NCBI GenBank assembly: GCA_905182995.1
Contig: CAJJDP010000010.1
Coordinates: 310,001 to 374,000, forward strand
Length of the DNA: 64,000 bases
Reading direction: 5' to 3'
From: Paramecium octaurelia
Taxonomy: Eukaryota; Ciliophora; Oligohymenophorea; Peniculida; Parameciidae
Below are positions 11,861-23,874 of this stretch, piece after piece (position 1 is the stretch's first letter; each line of letters starts with the position of its first letter). A model generated the notes under the pieces. It had not been told where the DNA came from. It searched no databases and was given only the letters and a program-made list of their open reading frames with translations. The position numbers and the translations under genes were made by a program.

Positions 11861-14800
11861 TCAAAACTTAAATTAATATTATTTTATACTCTTTTTATAT
11901 TACTATTTTTTATATTTCTCGATGATTCTATCCTTATTATATTGAGGGTAATATGAATATAGATTGCATGCTTGTTCAAATGTGTTGTGGAATTACTCTT
12001 CATTTAAGGGACTATTCTCATGATATTATTTGAAAGTGTCAGTTTTTAACTTGAAATCATGTTTGTCATGCTTTTAAGCTGTATCATGCTTAGTATCTTC
12101 TCGAATTTTTTAACTCTCCGTACGGATTGATATAGTATATCTTTAACTTCTTGATCTACTCTACATTGACAATTATTTAGAAGTGTATGAAGCTTCCTTC
12201 AAATTATTCATTTTCTCGGTTTCATTCATTTCACTAACTGATGGTATAGCTTAAAGAGGATTTTTTATTTATTTATTATTTGAATAACTAGTACCAATTA
12301 AGGACTTCTTTTTCCTCTCCTAAGCAACATATAAACTATCTTCAACAACCCCTTTTTAAAATGGTGTTTTATCATCTTAATAATGCATTGGAGGAGATCC
12401 ATTCGGTAGTGGAGGAATTCCAATACTGCTCTAAGGGATATTTCCACTACTAGATTAACTGCTTGATTTATGATAATATTATTATTGTTATTGTTATTGT
12501 TAATGATGCTGCTGTTATTACTATTATCTTTATCCAATAGAATGATTAGAATATTTATCGGAATCCTGTTACTTTGATATCTTTCTTTTTGGATATTCTT
12601 TTAAAAATACATTAAAAGAACTTTAGGATAATTAAGAACTTGGCAGTTATTATACTTTAACAGGAATAGCACTAATTTTATCGACTTAAGAGTCATTGGA
12701 TTTATAGCCTGACATAGATTTCTGAAATTTAGATTCTTCGTCTGAATGGACACTGATAGAATTCAATGATCTAGATCTTTTTCTAAATCTCACATTTTTT
12801 GATTGCTAGTGTTATTGTTATTATGATCTATGAGTATTATGAGTAGGTTCCTAATATCTGATCTCTTAAGTCAATTTGGTTTAGTGAGTTCTTTCTATCT
12901 AACTAGGATTAGGATCTTCTTCTTCAGAGGAGTAAGAGAAATTGTTTTCTTGAAATAATGAGACTGCATCTTCAAACAATCTCTATCCAAATTTAGCATT
13001 TGTAGTTCTTCTACAATTTCTTTTAAATAAGATTCTTTTATTAGGAACAGAAAACAAATGTTTCGCTAATAAAACCTGTTTATTTATGATTAAATGTAAT
13101 CTATGACATAAATCTATTTCATGATCACCATCTCCACATCCCAAACATTTGACACCAAGATCTAATTTCTGATTTTGAAATGTCCATTAATCAATAATCA
13201 TTCTATAGGTTTACTATATTATTTACAATATTACATAATCTTTAGGGTGAGTTTGAAGTATGTCTAAGAACATTTACTTAGACAAGTAAGCAAATGAACA
13301 AGCTGTTTCTGTTTTAATGCTATAGGGATGAACATTGCTCATAAAAAATGGACCATGGCCAAAGATGTCTCCCTATTTCAATTTTCCTAAATAATATTTT
13401 CTGTCTTGAAGATCAACTAACATCTCTGCTTCTCCGCTGACTAATTAATATAATGCAATTCCATCATGAGTTCCATTTTCGATGACATAAGAATTTGGAG
13501 CCACCCTGTATTCTTGAACATTCTTAGTCAAATCTAATAGACATTCTTAGCTAAAATATCTATAAAATAAATGAATGCTGGCAATAAATTAACCATATAG
13601 ACAAATCTAGATTTCTTCTTTTAAATTTGGACTCAAACAATTTATAATCTTATTTTCATCAACAATTCGAAACTTCTCTTCCTAAGTCCACAGATTCTAT
13701 AAGTATTGTCTCACTCTAAATTGTAATGACTACTCAAAATTCTTTCTTTGCATATATCTATTAATGATTGCCATATTTTCATTGATTTTCTCATCAAACT
13801 TATTCATTTCAGTAATTATCCTACCAATTGTATTGATTGAATATGCAAAGACAACACTCGCAATAAACATGGTACAAACACAAAATAAGGCTTCTTCATG
13901 ATTAGCAGGTGTCAGATCTCCATATCCAACTGTAGTCATAGTCATAACAGACCAATAAATTGAATAACTATAAAGAGCAAACCAAGAATCTTCAACTATT
14001 CCTGCTTTATTGATCCAATTATTTTAATTATTCTACGCCACCACATACCAAAGACATCCAAATACATGAGCAAATAAAAATACAGTTCCTATAACACTCA
14101 AGAATCGATATCCAATAACAAATCTTGGATTACTTAATAATCTTCCTTCTAAAGAATGATATACTCTATTTAATGCATTAGATCTTATAAATGATAAACA
14201 ATTCACAATCCTAATTATTGTATTATCTGTTTCAAATGATTATATTAATATGATATTGATGAAAATTGGTATTATTGATATCAAATCAACAAAAAAATAT
14301 TTCCTCAAATATCTTCTAGCGACTCTCTTTTAATTTATTACTACTTCCCCATTTTCATAGTATCCTGTTCTAAATCCTAAAAGAATGTCAAATGAATAAA
14401 AGATAAACATCAAAATTAGAATATTTTGGGAATTTTATTTTTCAGAGATGAAAAACCAATTCAAAACATTCAAATTGAAACATATTTGAATTGATAATTG
14501 GAATAGAGATGCCAATGTCACAAAGAACTTTAACAATTCCCAAAAAAATAAGAAATTACCTTAAGGATCTATTGTTTCTTATTTAAACTTATTGAGAATC
14601 ACTTAAATCTTACAAACACTAAAGTACGTCTTAAGCGCAATAAATGCCTTCATGCTCTCCATTCGTTTTAATACCTTTTTCTGTTTGGATTTATCGTGAA
14701 TCTTAATGAAACTCTTATTGTTGTATTTCTCATTAGAATTGCTTATATCAGAACTCAAATCTTAAATTAATAACAATTGTGATTTTGATATTTTCTTAGC

Positions 14801-15319
14801 AAATGGCGAGAGAGTTTTAATCTTTTATATGAATTTCTTAGCTAAATTCATTCTATTGGTTAGTTTTGAAAAAATCTTTGAAAAATGTTTACTTTTTCTT
14901 TTGGGAGATTTTTATGATTAAATAGCTGGACTAATTATAGATTTACTTTTTCTATTATCATATGGTTCTCCCAATTTTTTTAATTCTAAATTTGGACTAT
15001 CACATAGAATTAATTCATCCCTTAGTGATTGTTTCAAGGGTGAAGCTTCAGACAAATCCAAACTATTCCGTCGAATTTATTTAGATGACTTACTTCCTTT
15101 GCTCTTATTGTCCTATTGATTTTCAGGGTAGGTTTTGTGTTGGATTGCTGGATCTGCCTTGATACCTTCAAAATCAATAAATGCCAATATCTATTCCTCA
15201 TTGGGTCTCCTTACTTACATCAAATTCTTATTATTGAGTTCATTTAGATAATTATCAAGACCATTCTGATGACTATCTCCAGACATATTGATTGAACCAG
15301 AACTTGGTTGTATATTCAT
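11861..15319 (-). CDS. Cyclic-nucleotide-binding voltage-gated K+ channel with zinc knuckle and Gln-rich tail
   Basis: An intronless 1152-residue protein. Residues 1-230 are polar and basic. Six membrane segments follow from about 255 (WELLKFFVTLASLF; S2 around ILIFMFIFYSFDILLGFRTG, as expected in ciliate channels). The pore helix and selectivity filter read MTMTTVGYGDLTPAN (about 459-473), so it is K+-selective, and S6 runs into a C-linker. A cyclic-nucleotide-binding domain covers about 570-680 (GEAEMLVDLQDRKYYLGKLK, GDIFGHGPFF). Next comes CLGCGDGDHEIDLC, an exact C-x2-C-x4-H-x4-C pattern. The last 400 residues are Ser/Gln-rich with a short polyglutamine run. Such channels link cAMP/cGMP and voltage to ciliary beating. 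It is divergent from the next gene with only 47 bp between start codons. Confidence 0.92.
12470..12535. repeat. Gln/Asn/His trinucleotide tract in channel gene
   Basis: Imperfect trinucleotide run read on the minus strand as mixed Gln codons (TAA, TAG, CAA, CAG) with a few His and Tyr codons, giving a short polyglutamine segment in the C-terminal tail of the K+ channel. Confidence 0.7.
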
Positions 15320-15366
15320 TATTTATTAATAAAATGTAAACTTGGGATTCTGAATTACCACATACA

Positions 15367-16107
15367 ATGCAAAAGAAATTGAGTCTTCTATTGGAATAAC
15401 GTCAAAATCTGTAATAAAAAGAAAATTAATTGAATGGAAAGGACTTGCTCTTTGCTCATAAGAAATCTTTATAGAAATTGCAAAATCAAAATTAACAGAC
15501 AGTTGAAACCCTTTTGGAGAACGAGAAAACTGAATTAATTGATATTTTTGATTAAGAATTGATCAATCATAATTCAAGAAGATATTCTTCTAGAAGAATG
15601 CCTACTTTAGAGTAATCCGCTATATCATTTTAAGAGTAATCGGCGGTATTTCAAAAATCAAGTAAAACTAATAGATCAGCATCAACTAATTTATCGTATT
15701 TTAACACGTAATCTCCTTAAAGATTATCAAAATTCAAAGTGGATAACAATACCAGTCGAATCCAAGATCAAGATTAAACCATTAAACAACTCTAAACCAC
15801 AGTTGCAGAACAATAAGAAAAGTCTCTCATTCAAAGTCAAGAAATCTAGGCTTTGAAAGATAAAAACTCATCATTGATAAGATAATTAGAAATTAGTGAA
15901 AAAAATTTCATTAAATTTTAAAAATAAACTGACTTATTTAAAGAAAATCTGGTAGAGAAATTGAAGACTTACGCATTGAAATTAGAAGCCTTAAATGAAA
16001 ACGAAGAAAAAATCATCATTATGCAGAAAGAGAACGCCAGATTGAAATAAGAGAAGGAGGAGTTACTCTTTTTGATGAGGAACAACAACATTGGAGTTAG
16101 AAAATGA
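15367..16107 (+). CDS. Coiled-coil protein, unknown
   Basis: Intronless, 246 residues, ATG CAA AAG AAA to TGA at 16105-16107. The N-terminal half is Gln/Ser/Arg-rich with clustered basic-serine motifs (SRRYSSRRMPTLEQS, SSKTNRSASTN) that could be phosphorylated. The C-terminal half, about residues 130-235, is a continuous heptad-like coiled coil (VEKLKTYALKLEALNENEEK, then KENARLKQEKEELLFLM). No catalytic motif is visible. It shares a short bidirectional promoter region with the K+ channel and is followed after 24 bp by the RING-CH gene. A structural or tethering role is a guess. Confidence 0.7.
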
Positions 16108-16131
16108 CCAATTTAATTTATTTATTTATAT

Positions 16132-16858
16132 ATGGATACAACTACTACACATAACTAACCATAAATTGAAACATTTGAATCCAAATTGATTACCATATAA
16201 GGAACATCTTCTCTTCCAAATGAACGCGTCTATCGTATCCGAAAATCATTCCATCCATAAATCACTGCTAACCAGTTCATTTTAAATAAAACCTTAAATT
16301 CCTCAGTCAACAGCCTTAATCACTTTTGTCAACTATGCAATAAACATACATCAACACCAGTACTCAAATTTTGTGCCTGTTAGGATAGATAATATCATTT
16401 ATTGTGTCTAATAACTCGCATAACATTGGAATACAAGTAAGGTAATGGTATAATGCAATGTGCTTATTGCAGTTTATATTATCCAACTGTGATTGAAACT
16501 AAGTATATATTAATTTAAGATTAGCTTCTCTTATAATAACTTAACCAGAAAACAAAAATTCTCATATTTCTTAGCCTTTTTATTGTTGCAAATTTCAATC
16601 GTCGTTGAAATGGCCGTTATGATAGCAAAATAGCTCGATCTTCCTTTTTATATCTTGTTAGCTAACTTACTATTAATAGAATTGCTTTTGCTACTTATGT
16701 TGATAAGAAGAGCAATACTAGTCGCTCGCATTGTAAGATTTTCACTAGAAGAATATAAGTTTTGTGATGAAATTATCTAATCTACATACGCAAAAAACTC
16801 GTTTAAAATAATCTCAGCCTTAAAAAGTCATAAAGCCAAGCAATTGTTTAATGAATGA
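16132..16858 (+). CDS. RING-CH (MARCH-like) membrane protein
   Basis: About 234 residues, one 22-nt intron. Residues 70-125 have Cys/His spacing like a RING-CH (RINGv) finger: HFCQLCNKH, then LKFCACQDRQYHLLCL, then MQCAYCSLYY, giving C-x2-C, C-x-C, H-x2-C and C-x2-C. Two strongly hydrophobic segments follow the intron, FSYFLAFLLLQISIVVEMAV and FYILLANLLLIELLLLLMLI, then a basic tail. This matches MARCH-type E3 ubiquitin ligases, which sit in endosomal or ER membranes with both ends in the cytosol and down-regulate membrane proteins. The match rests on spacing, so ligase activity is inferred. Confidence 0.78.
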
Positions 16859-17852
16859 AAATATACATAATTACTCAAATATTATTTATAAATATTGTAA
16901 TTTATGATAAGCTTTTTTCCCTCTATTGATGCCTACTCAAGTAATATTTTAGAAAGAGACAATGCTACTATTTATTCATCAGTTTAATAAAAATAAAAGT
17001 ATTCCAATACAATATGTAGACTTGATTTTACTTTAAATTAAATTAATTTAATAAACTATTCAAAAACAATATTGAATTTCTTATTAATTATTACTTTCAG
17101 ATTATTTTTCGTAACTGAAATATTGAAGCTATTTATGAAGAATAAAAAGGATGTAAAATAAATTAAGTTCAAAGATATAATACGTAATATGTAGGATGAA
17201 TATCCAATTGGAATAACATATTTGACTTTCTGTTAGTTCAGTTTTATTCAAATAGAAATAAATGTATTACTATTATTAGGTTTATGAGAAGCATTTTACA
17301 TATTTATTTTTAATGTTTTTTCTGAAAATCAAATTATTTACTCCATTGATCACCTATACAATTTTATTTCCTTCCAAATTGATTTAGAAAGTTTCACATT
17401 TGTGATATTTCTTGAATGTTTCAAAAATGTTATAATAAATTTTAGATGATTAAGATATAAACTTTACATTTGGAGCATTTCTACATTTGATAGAATTTTT
17501 TATATAGATTGATTTACTATTTTATTAGAAAGTAGTAGAAATCCAAAAATAGTTGCATAATTGAACTTTTAATTTTCTTATCTCTCTCATTTGCTTTTTA
17601 GAAATTCAAATTTTATGAAATCAACTTATAGGTAATCTAAATTTATGAAATTAATGCAAAATTTGAGTTTAGATCACTGGAAAGACTCTTTGAGGATTGT
17701 GGTTGCTATTTATAAAGTACAGTTCTGAGATTATCTAATCAGTGGTTAATCTTTTTGTTAATTATATTTAAAATTTTGATACACTTAGAGAATAACTTGA
17801 AAAATTCAAGTTTGTTTATATAAAATTCATATAATATATTTAATTTAATCAT
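16859..17852. other. AT-rich gap with a possible gene relic
   Basis: About 1 kb between co-oriented genes. A plus-strand frame from about 17035 to 17560 reads protein-like in pieces separated by TGAs: KLFMKNKKDVKQIKFKDII, MQDEYPIGITYLTFCQ, then after TGAs EAFYIFIFNVFSENQ and DLESFTFVIFLECFKN. A further piece lies near 17640-17760 (INAKFEFRSLERLFEDCGCY). None has a start or clean intron joins. A decayed gene is possible but not shown; the family is not recognised. Confidence 0.3.
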
Positions 17853-18914
17853 ATGGCAGAAAGGGAGGAATCTATGAAATACTATCACTCAAGGGAATCT
17901 GAAAATGAAGAATAAAAAAGGCCTAGTTATGCAATGATGACCATTGTTAATAATTAACCGCATCCAGTATGTATTACAAAGCTATTTTTTATGCAAAAAA
18001 CATAGATTTCAATGGAGTCAGCCAACGAAAATCAATTGAAAATTAACAAAAACATGGCCCCTTGGTATATAAGTAAAAAATATAATAAGCTGATTGATAA
18101 ACCAAATTGTTTACCTATTATAAAAAAAGAATTGAGTCTTGAGGAACTGGATGATTAAGAGGGAAAGGTTCGAAAAATAAATAGTGGTTCAAGCGTAGCA
18201 GAAATTAATGAATAAAAGTCAAATAGGAGCCAATCGAGCGCAAGGAGTGCAAAGAGTGCAAGGCATTCTAGTAATCAAATAATAAATGGAGAGCCAAAGA
18301 AGAAATAGATAAGAAGAATGAATAGCAAAATTAAGGCACGATTGTCAAAAATGTAAAACCTCAAATAAAAATCGGCACTTCAGAAAATAGTTTCTTAATT
18401 TATAGAAGGATGGGCATTCTCGATTTTAATGGCTATTGTTACTCTTTATGCACTTTTTGGAGATGATATAAGAATATTATCAGTCAACAAAGATCAAGAT
18501 GATATTTTCTTTATTCTTACAATTATAAGCATGTCTTTTTTTACACTAGAAATAATCTTAACCTCTATTGCAAATCCAAATTATATCCTAAATGTAAATA
18601 ATTAAGTTCTAAGACTAGTTTTATTTTTGTCTTGATGTAATTTCGACTGCCACAATGATTTTAGATATAGGATGGGTAACGGATTTATGGTATGGAGATG
18701 AAGGAGATATTGGAAATGCTGCAACAATTAAGGCCTTGGGTAGAGCATCCAGGGTTGCAAGAAAAGCAGCAAGAGTCATAAGGATTATTCGTTTAGTAAG
18801 GCTCGTTAAATTATATAAACATGCCAGATAATAATATGAAAAGGAATAATAAAGAAAGATCCTTTAGGATATATTAAAATAAAATAGATTAATGAGTGAT
18901 GAGAATTAAAAGTA

Positions 18915-19010
<96 letters not shown>

Positions 19011-21266
19011 GATCAATTCATAATCTCAAAAACAAAACTATATTGTAAATAATCCGTCGTTTCCTTCACCTCTTCCTTCTGGTTAAAATTAATTGAAAAA
19101 TAATTATGATAAATAAGATTAGATTGAATTATAGAACTTAGTAAAAGAGAGTGCTAAGCCGTTTCTCGGATAAATTTAATAGTAATAAAATTCTGAATTA
19201 TCTGCTTTACCAGCTCAATAAGGATAATCATATGATCAAAGTGCTTAAGGAAGTAATAGTGATTAGTTTAGACAAAGCCAATAATCTCTATAGCAAACTG
19301 AAAATCTTTAAGAAAGCAACGTGGGTTCTCGATTGTCTGATTTAGTAATGAGGAGAGTAATTACTATTATCTTAGCAATATTAATAAGCATTCCAGTATT
19401 AACTTTAGATACTTATTAAGAAACAATAAACTCTTATGATTCTGGTATATTTAGAATAGGGTAATTTAGAAATGAATAAAAAATTCTTGATATCTTAACA
19501 ATGTAATATGTAAAATTTCATCAGGATGAACTTTTTCCAATCTTGGCTGTATTTGTCTTAAGAAATAATGTAACTAATAATCTTCCAAAATTAAATGAAA
19601 CAAATTTTTAAATCTTCAATTATTCTAAAAACCCTGATTGGTTTTAACCAACAAATTTAAATATTGATTAACACCGATTTTCTGATAAATAATATTATGC
19701 TGCAGTAGATATAAATAATAAATTAATAACGTGTTCAGTAGGTGATTTGATTGACTATAATCAAACCAATGCTATTCTGTCAATATTTTAGACCTTATTT
19801 GTATGTATAGTATTAGCTTCTAGTGCTATCTTATTTAATAAGAATGTAAATGAATTGGTTATTGAGCCAATAGAGAAAATGATGGAAAAGATAGAATTAA
19901 TAGCCCAAAATCCATTGGAGGCAGTAAATATCGAAGAATAAGAGGATTTAGTAATGGAATAACTGGAATAAAACGAAGATCATGAGAAGATAAAGGAGAA
20001 GTATATAGAAAAACAGATGGAGACATATATTCTTCAAAGGTTAATCATGAAAGTTGGAGCTTTATTAGCAGTAGGATTTGGGGAAGCAGGCTCAGAAATT
20101 ATAGCTGAGAATATTAAGAAAGGAGGGAGTGTAGATCCAATGCTTCCAGGGAAGAAAATAATGGCTATATTTGGTTTTTGTGATATTAGAAATTTTACTG
20201 ATGCAACAGAAGTTTTATAAGAGGATGTAATGGTATTTGTGAATGAAATTGCTGAGATTGTGCATTAAACAGTGAATCAATATGGAGGATCTGCAAATAA
20301 GAATATTGGTGATGCGTTCCTGTTGGTTTGGAAATACTTACCTATGGAATATCATCCTAATCCGCAAAATCCATCTAAGTTGATTGTGAAAACAGATCAT
20401 CATATTAAACAAAAAGGAGATATGGCAGTTTTGGCTTTCTTAAAGATAATCACTTCAATCTCAATTTCTAAGAAATTAGAGAGGTATAAAAAACACGCTG
20501 GGTTGAATGCAAGAATGAAAGATTATTCTGTGAAAATGGGATTTGGATTGCATATGGGATGGGGCATTGAAGGGGCAATAGGTTCATCTTTCAAAATCGA
20601 TGCTTCTTACTTGAGTCCTAATGTCAATATGGCATCCAGATTGGAAGCTGCCACGAAATAATTTGGTTCAATTATTCTAATTAGTGGAGTTTTAAAATAA
20701 TATTTGACTGAGGAATGTCAGAAATAATTAAGATAAATTGATATTGTAACTGTAAAGGGCAGTGTAGAACCTGTGGAAATTCACACTGTAGATATGTCAA
20801 TAAAGAATCTGATCCAAAAGACTAAAGAAATGAAAGACAAATTTGATACTAGCAAGATGAATTAGAAACAATAAAAACAGTTTCGAGTTCTTAATAGATT
20901 CAAAAGGGAATAATTGCAAAAAGATGTCTCAAAAAACAAAGTCAATGTGGCAGATCAATTTCAAACTGATGAAGAACTCCTTCTATCCAGAGAACCTTTT
21001 ACAAAAGTAATCTATTTTGAAATATATATACTTTTAGGAATTCTATCAAGCTTGGCAGGAAGGGTTCCAATTTTATATCAAAGGTGCATGGGATAAGGCT
21101 CAATTAGTATTCCAGAAAACTTTGGTAAGCTTTTACATTAACTTTAAAGATTATGATTCCTGAACACAAGGACGGTCCTTCCAATACACTTTTAGATGTG
21201 ATACATTCTAATGGTGGAAAGGCTCCACATGATTGGAAAGGTTACAGAGAACTTACAGAAAAATGA
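17853..21266 (+). CDS. Voltage-sensor/adenylyl cyclase fusion (class III cyclase)
   Basis: About 1110 residues, three introns (25, 31 and 25 nt). A basic N-terminus is followed by a four-helix voltage-sensor-like domain; the fourth helix (about 284-315) carries repeated Arg (GRASRVARKAARVIRIIRLV). Residues 346-378 are 33 consecutive Gln. Two further membrane helices (near 490 and 655) flank a roughly 135-residue extracytosolic part. The catalytic domain, about 745-960, has IFGFCDIRNFTDATE (first metal Asp), NKNIGDAFLLVWK (Lys and second metal Asp) and YLSPNVNMASRLEAATK (Asn and Arg of the transition state). Ion-channel/adenylyl-cyclase fusions are known in Paramecium, Tetrahymena and Plasmodium. 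No K+ pore signature is seen, so here a sensor rather than a channel is fused. cAMP is the likelier product. Confidence 0.9.
18913..19011 (+). repeat. (TAA)n microsatellite encoding 33 glutamines
   Basis: Perfect run of TAA codons with two TAG codons (second and last), in frame within the cyclase gene between the fourth and fifth membrane segments. In the standard code this would be a wall of stops; its in-frame presence is direct evidence for reassigned TAA/TAG. Length polymorphism is likely. Confidence 0.95.
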
Positions 21267-21370
21267 GTGTTTTTTCATTTTAGATTTATTACTATAAGGA
21301 TCTTGATTTTTCACAGTTTGTCATATTACTAAATTACTATTTAAATAATCCATTATGATGTTATATAGAA

Positions 21371-22099
21371 ATGAAGAGAGAGTTTATAATTTATTTAATG
21401 AATTCCCAAGCACAATTTAGATAGGACAACAAAATGTAGATTCACTTTTCTCGACCTTCTTCTAGAAATAATAGTTTTCTGCCTGAAATTGCTTAGACTC
21501 CCTCCTACAATTTTATTCAAAAACAGTAAACCAATTCCATCTTCAATTCTTCAAAAGGAATGGATTAGTTTAACTTATTCAAAATTTCATAGGCCGAATA
21601 GAACATTGATCAGATAACATCACGTACAGAATTATAGCGTAAAGAACTTATTAGAGAAATATTTAGATAAGATAAGAAGCCTACTGCACTTAAACCATTA
21701 ATTAAATAATAAGAATTAACTACTCATAGGAATAGAGTTAGAAAAGAAGACCAAATAGAAGATTAGCAAACGTAATTAAAAAGCATTCTTAAGAGAAAAA
21801 GTTCTAACAGTAGAGAACATGCTGATATTTTTGATTTCTTTGAGTTAGATAATTAGGATCTAAAATATTAATAATAAAAGCCTAATTTCAATAGACTAAA
21901 GCACAATAAGTAGATTTCGCTTCAGCCAATAGAAAAGGAAGACCATTCTCCCCCATTATATAATCCAGGAAAGAAAATAGTTTCATTTAATAAATAAATT
22001 TAAATTAAAGTTATTGATCCAAATGAGGAAAAACCAAAATCTAATTAAAAAACATTTAGAAGGATGTACACAGTTGCAGATCTTCTAGATAAATCATGA
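21371..22099 (+). CDS. Gln/Ser-rich protein, unknown
   Basis: Intronless, 242 residues if translation starts at 21371, or 233 from the second ATG at 21398. The product is polar and rich in Gln, Lys, Asn and Ser, with short helical stretches (QRKELIREIFRQDKK, DQIEDQQTQLKSILKRKSS) and an acidic patch (HADIFDFFELDNQD). There is no membrane segment, signal or catalytic motif. Codon use and the clean stop before a gap support it as a gene. Its downstream neighbour is an SCP-type phosphatase, but no link is evident. Confidence 0.6.
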
Positions 22100-22399
22100 T
22101 TTTCAGTTCTATATTAATTATCATTTTTATACTTAATTGTAAACTAATGAAAATATTTTTATTATTGATTTCTTTAATATTCTTAATAATTAAGATTTCT
22201 AAAATAAAACAACCAATCCCATTTAATTAATTATTCAAACTATCAATATATCTTCTACAAACTAAAAAAACTTGAATAGGTTTCTGATTAATTGGGTGTT
22301 TTAACACAATTTCTGGATAGCAACTTCTTCTTTGCAGGGAAATTCATTTCAAATAAAAATTCTTATGTTAATTTTAATTCATAATTTAAATAATAAAGA

Positions 22400-23422
22400 A
22401 TGAATACCAATGACATAATTTATTAGTAATAGCAGGAATAATAAGAAAGAAAACCAAATTTTATAGAAAAGTTGTGTTCTTGCATCTACTATTTTCGCAA
22501 GAAATCTAATAAAACGAATGACAAGTATCAACTTGGAATTGACACTCCAAAATCACATGTATAATTGAAACATATAAATATGAGAGCAGAAAAGTATGTG
22601 TTCTAGATTTAGATGAAACACTAGTCCATAGTTAATTTAAGGCAGAGAATGGTCATGATTTTTCACTAGATGTAATAATTTATAATATATTAGATCATAG
22701 TCTAAAGTCAATTATTTAAAGTATATGTGACAGTTAGACCTGGTGTTGAAAACTTCATTGAAACTCTAAGCGAATACTTTGAAGTTATCATGTGGACTGC
22801 TAGTTTGAAAGAATACGCAGATCCTGTTATGGACATTATAGATCCTTCACGAAGAGCTTTGACTAGATTATATAGAGAAAGTTGTACTCCTATTCAAGGA
22901 GGGTTAACCAAAAATTTAAGCAAATTGGGGAGAAACTTAAAGGATGTCATAATCATAGATGTAAATGAATTGTTCACTCTTAGAATTCCTAAATGTCCTT
23001 TTTATTTTAACAAGAGAATGGATATTTGATCAAAGATTTCATTGCAGATAAAAATGATAACGAACTAGAGACTCTATTACCATTTCTTATTTGGTTAAGT
23101 TAGGTATTGAATATTAAGAAATATTAAGTAAAATGATGTTCGTCCAGTCTCTTAATTATTTAAATAGTATTTTATGAACGAATCGATATAAAGGAAACAT
23201 TCCAAAAGACAAGTACTCTCATAATCCATGATTTTGAATAATCAGAATAGCAATAAAAAGTCTGATGTCAAAGCACAAAGAACTCATACTGTGAATCATT
23301 GTGATATAGAGGAAATCGAACTGAGAGCTGAAGCAAATCTAAATTCTCCTAATATTGAGATGAAACTAAATGATTAAACTGATGATGAAAGTCGTGAAAC
23401 ATTTGAAATAAGTAATTGTTGA
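22400..23422 (+). CDS. SCP/FCP1-type (NLI-interacting factor) phosphatase
   Basis: About 308 residues from ATG 22400, four introns (26, 22, 23 and 25 nt). The catalytic core is complete: KVCVLDLDETLVHS (DxDxT nucleophile), VTVRPGVENFIETLSEYFEV, IMWTASLKEYADPVMDIIDP, LGRNLKDVIIIDNS (Mg2+ Asp) and FQQENGYLIKDF, the usual order for small CTD phosphatases, here closer to canonical SCP than the paralogue at 3613. A Ser/Gln/Asn-rich tail follows. The same frame reads convincingly coding upstream (about 22215-22399, for example YQYIFYKLKKLEQVSDQ) but lacks an ATG, so an N-terminal exon may be missed. The first of the four introns ends in GAG and is the weakest join. Confidence 0.85.
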
Positions 23423-23874
23423 TTTTAATTCACTATCTAATCACTCTAATTCCCATTAATTTAAGTTATAATAATATATATAATCAATTATATCAATATC
23501 TAATCTTATATATTCATCTATTATAAACTCCACTAATATTATGTTATTTTGAATAATGTAAATTAATTAATAAATTCACATAATAAAACTAAGTGTTTAT
23601 ATTTAACTGAAATTAAATAATATGTACTTGAATAAATTAAGAATGCATTAACAAGAGGATATTCCTTCTTATTAAATAAATTTATATAACCAACACCTCA
23701 ATTTTAAGATGAATAATTAATATTTTCATATTCTTTGCCACTCATAAAATATAAGATTTAATATTGATTGTCTTAGCCTCTCACTGTGGACAATGTTATT
23801 TTAAAATTGAAGAATCTAAGATACTTAAAATTGAATATATTTGATCAATTATTTATAATATCACTAATTATATA
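23423..23874. other. AT-rich gap
   Basis: About 450 bp. A plus-strand frame near 23560-23760 is open and partly protein-like (EQIKNALTRGYSFLLNKF) but has no start and no neighbour it joins. Nothing else is seen. Confidence 0.4.

Noticed and set aside
18913-19011. (TAA)n run considered as intergenic microsatellite or stop cluster
   Set aside because: It is in frame within a clear cyclase gene when TAA/TAG are glutamine.
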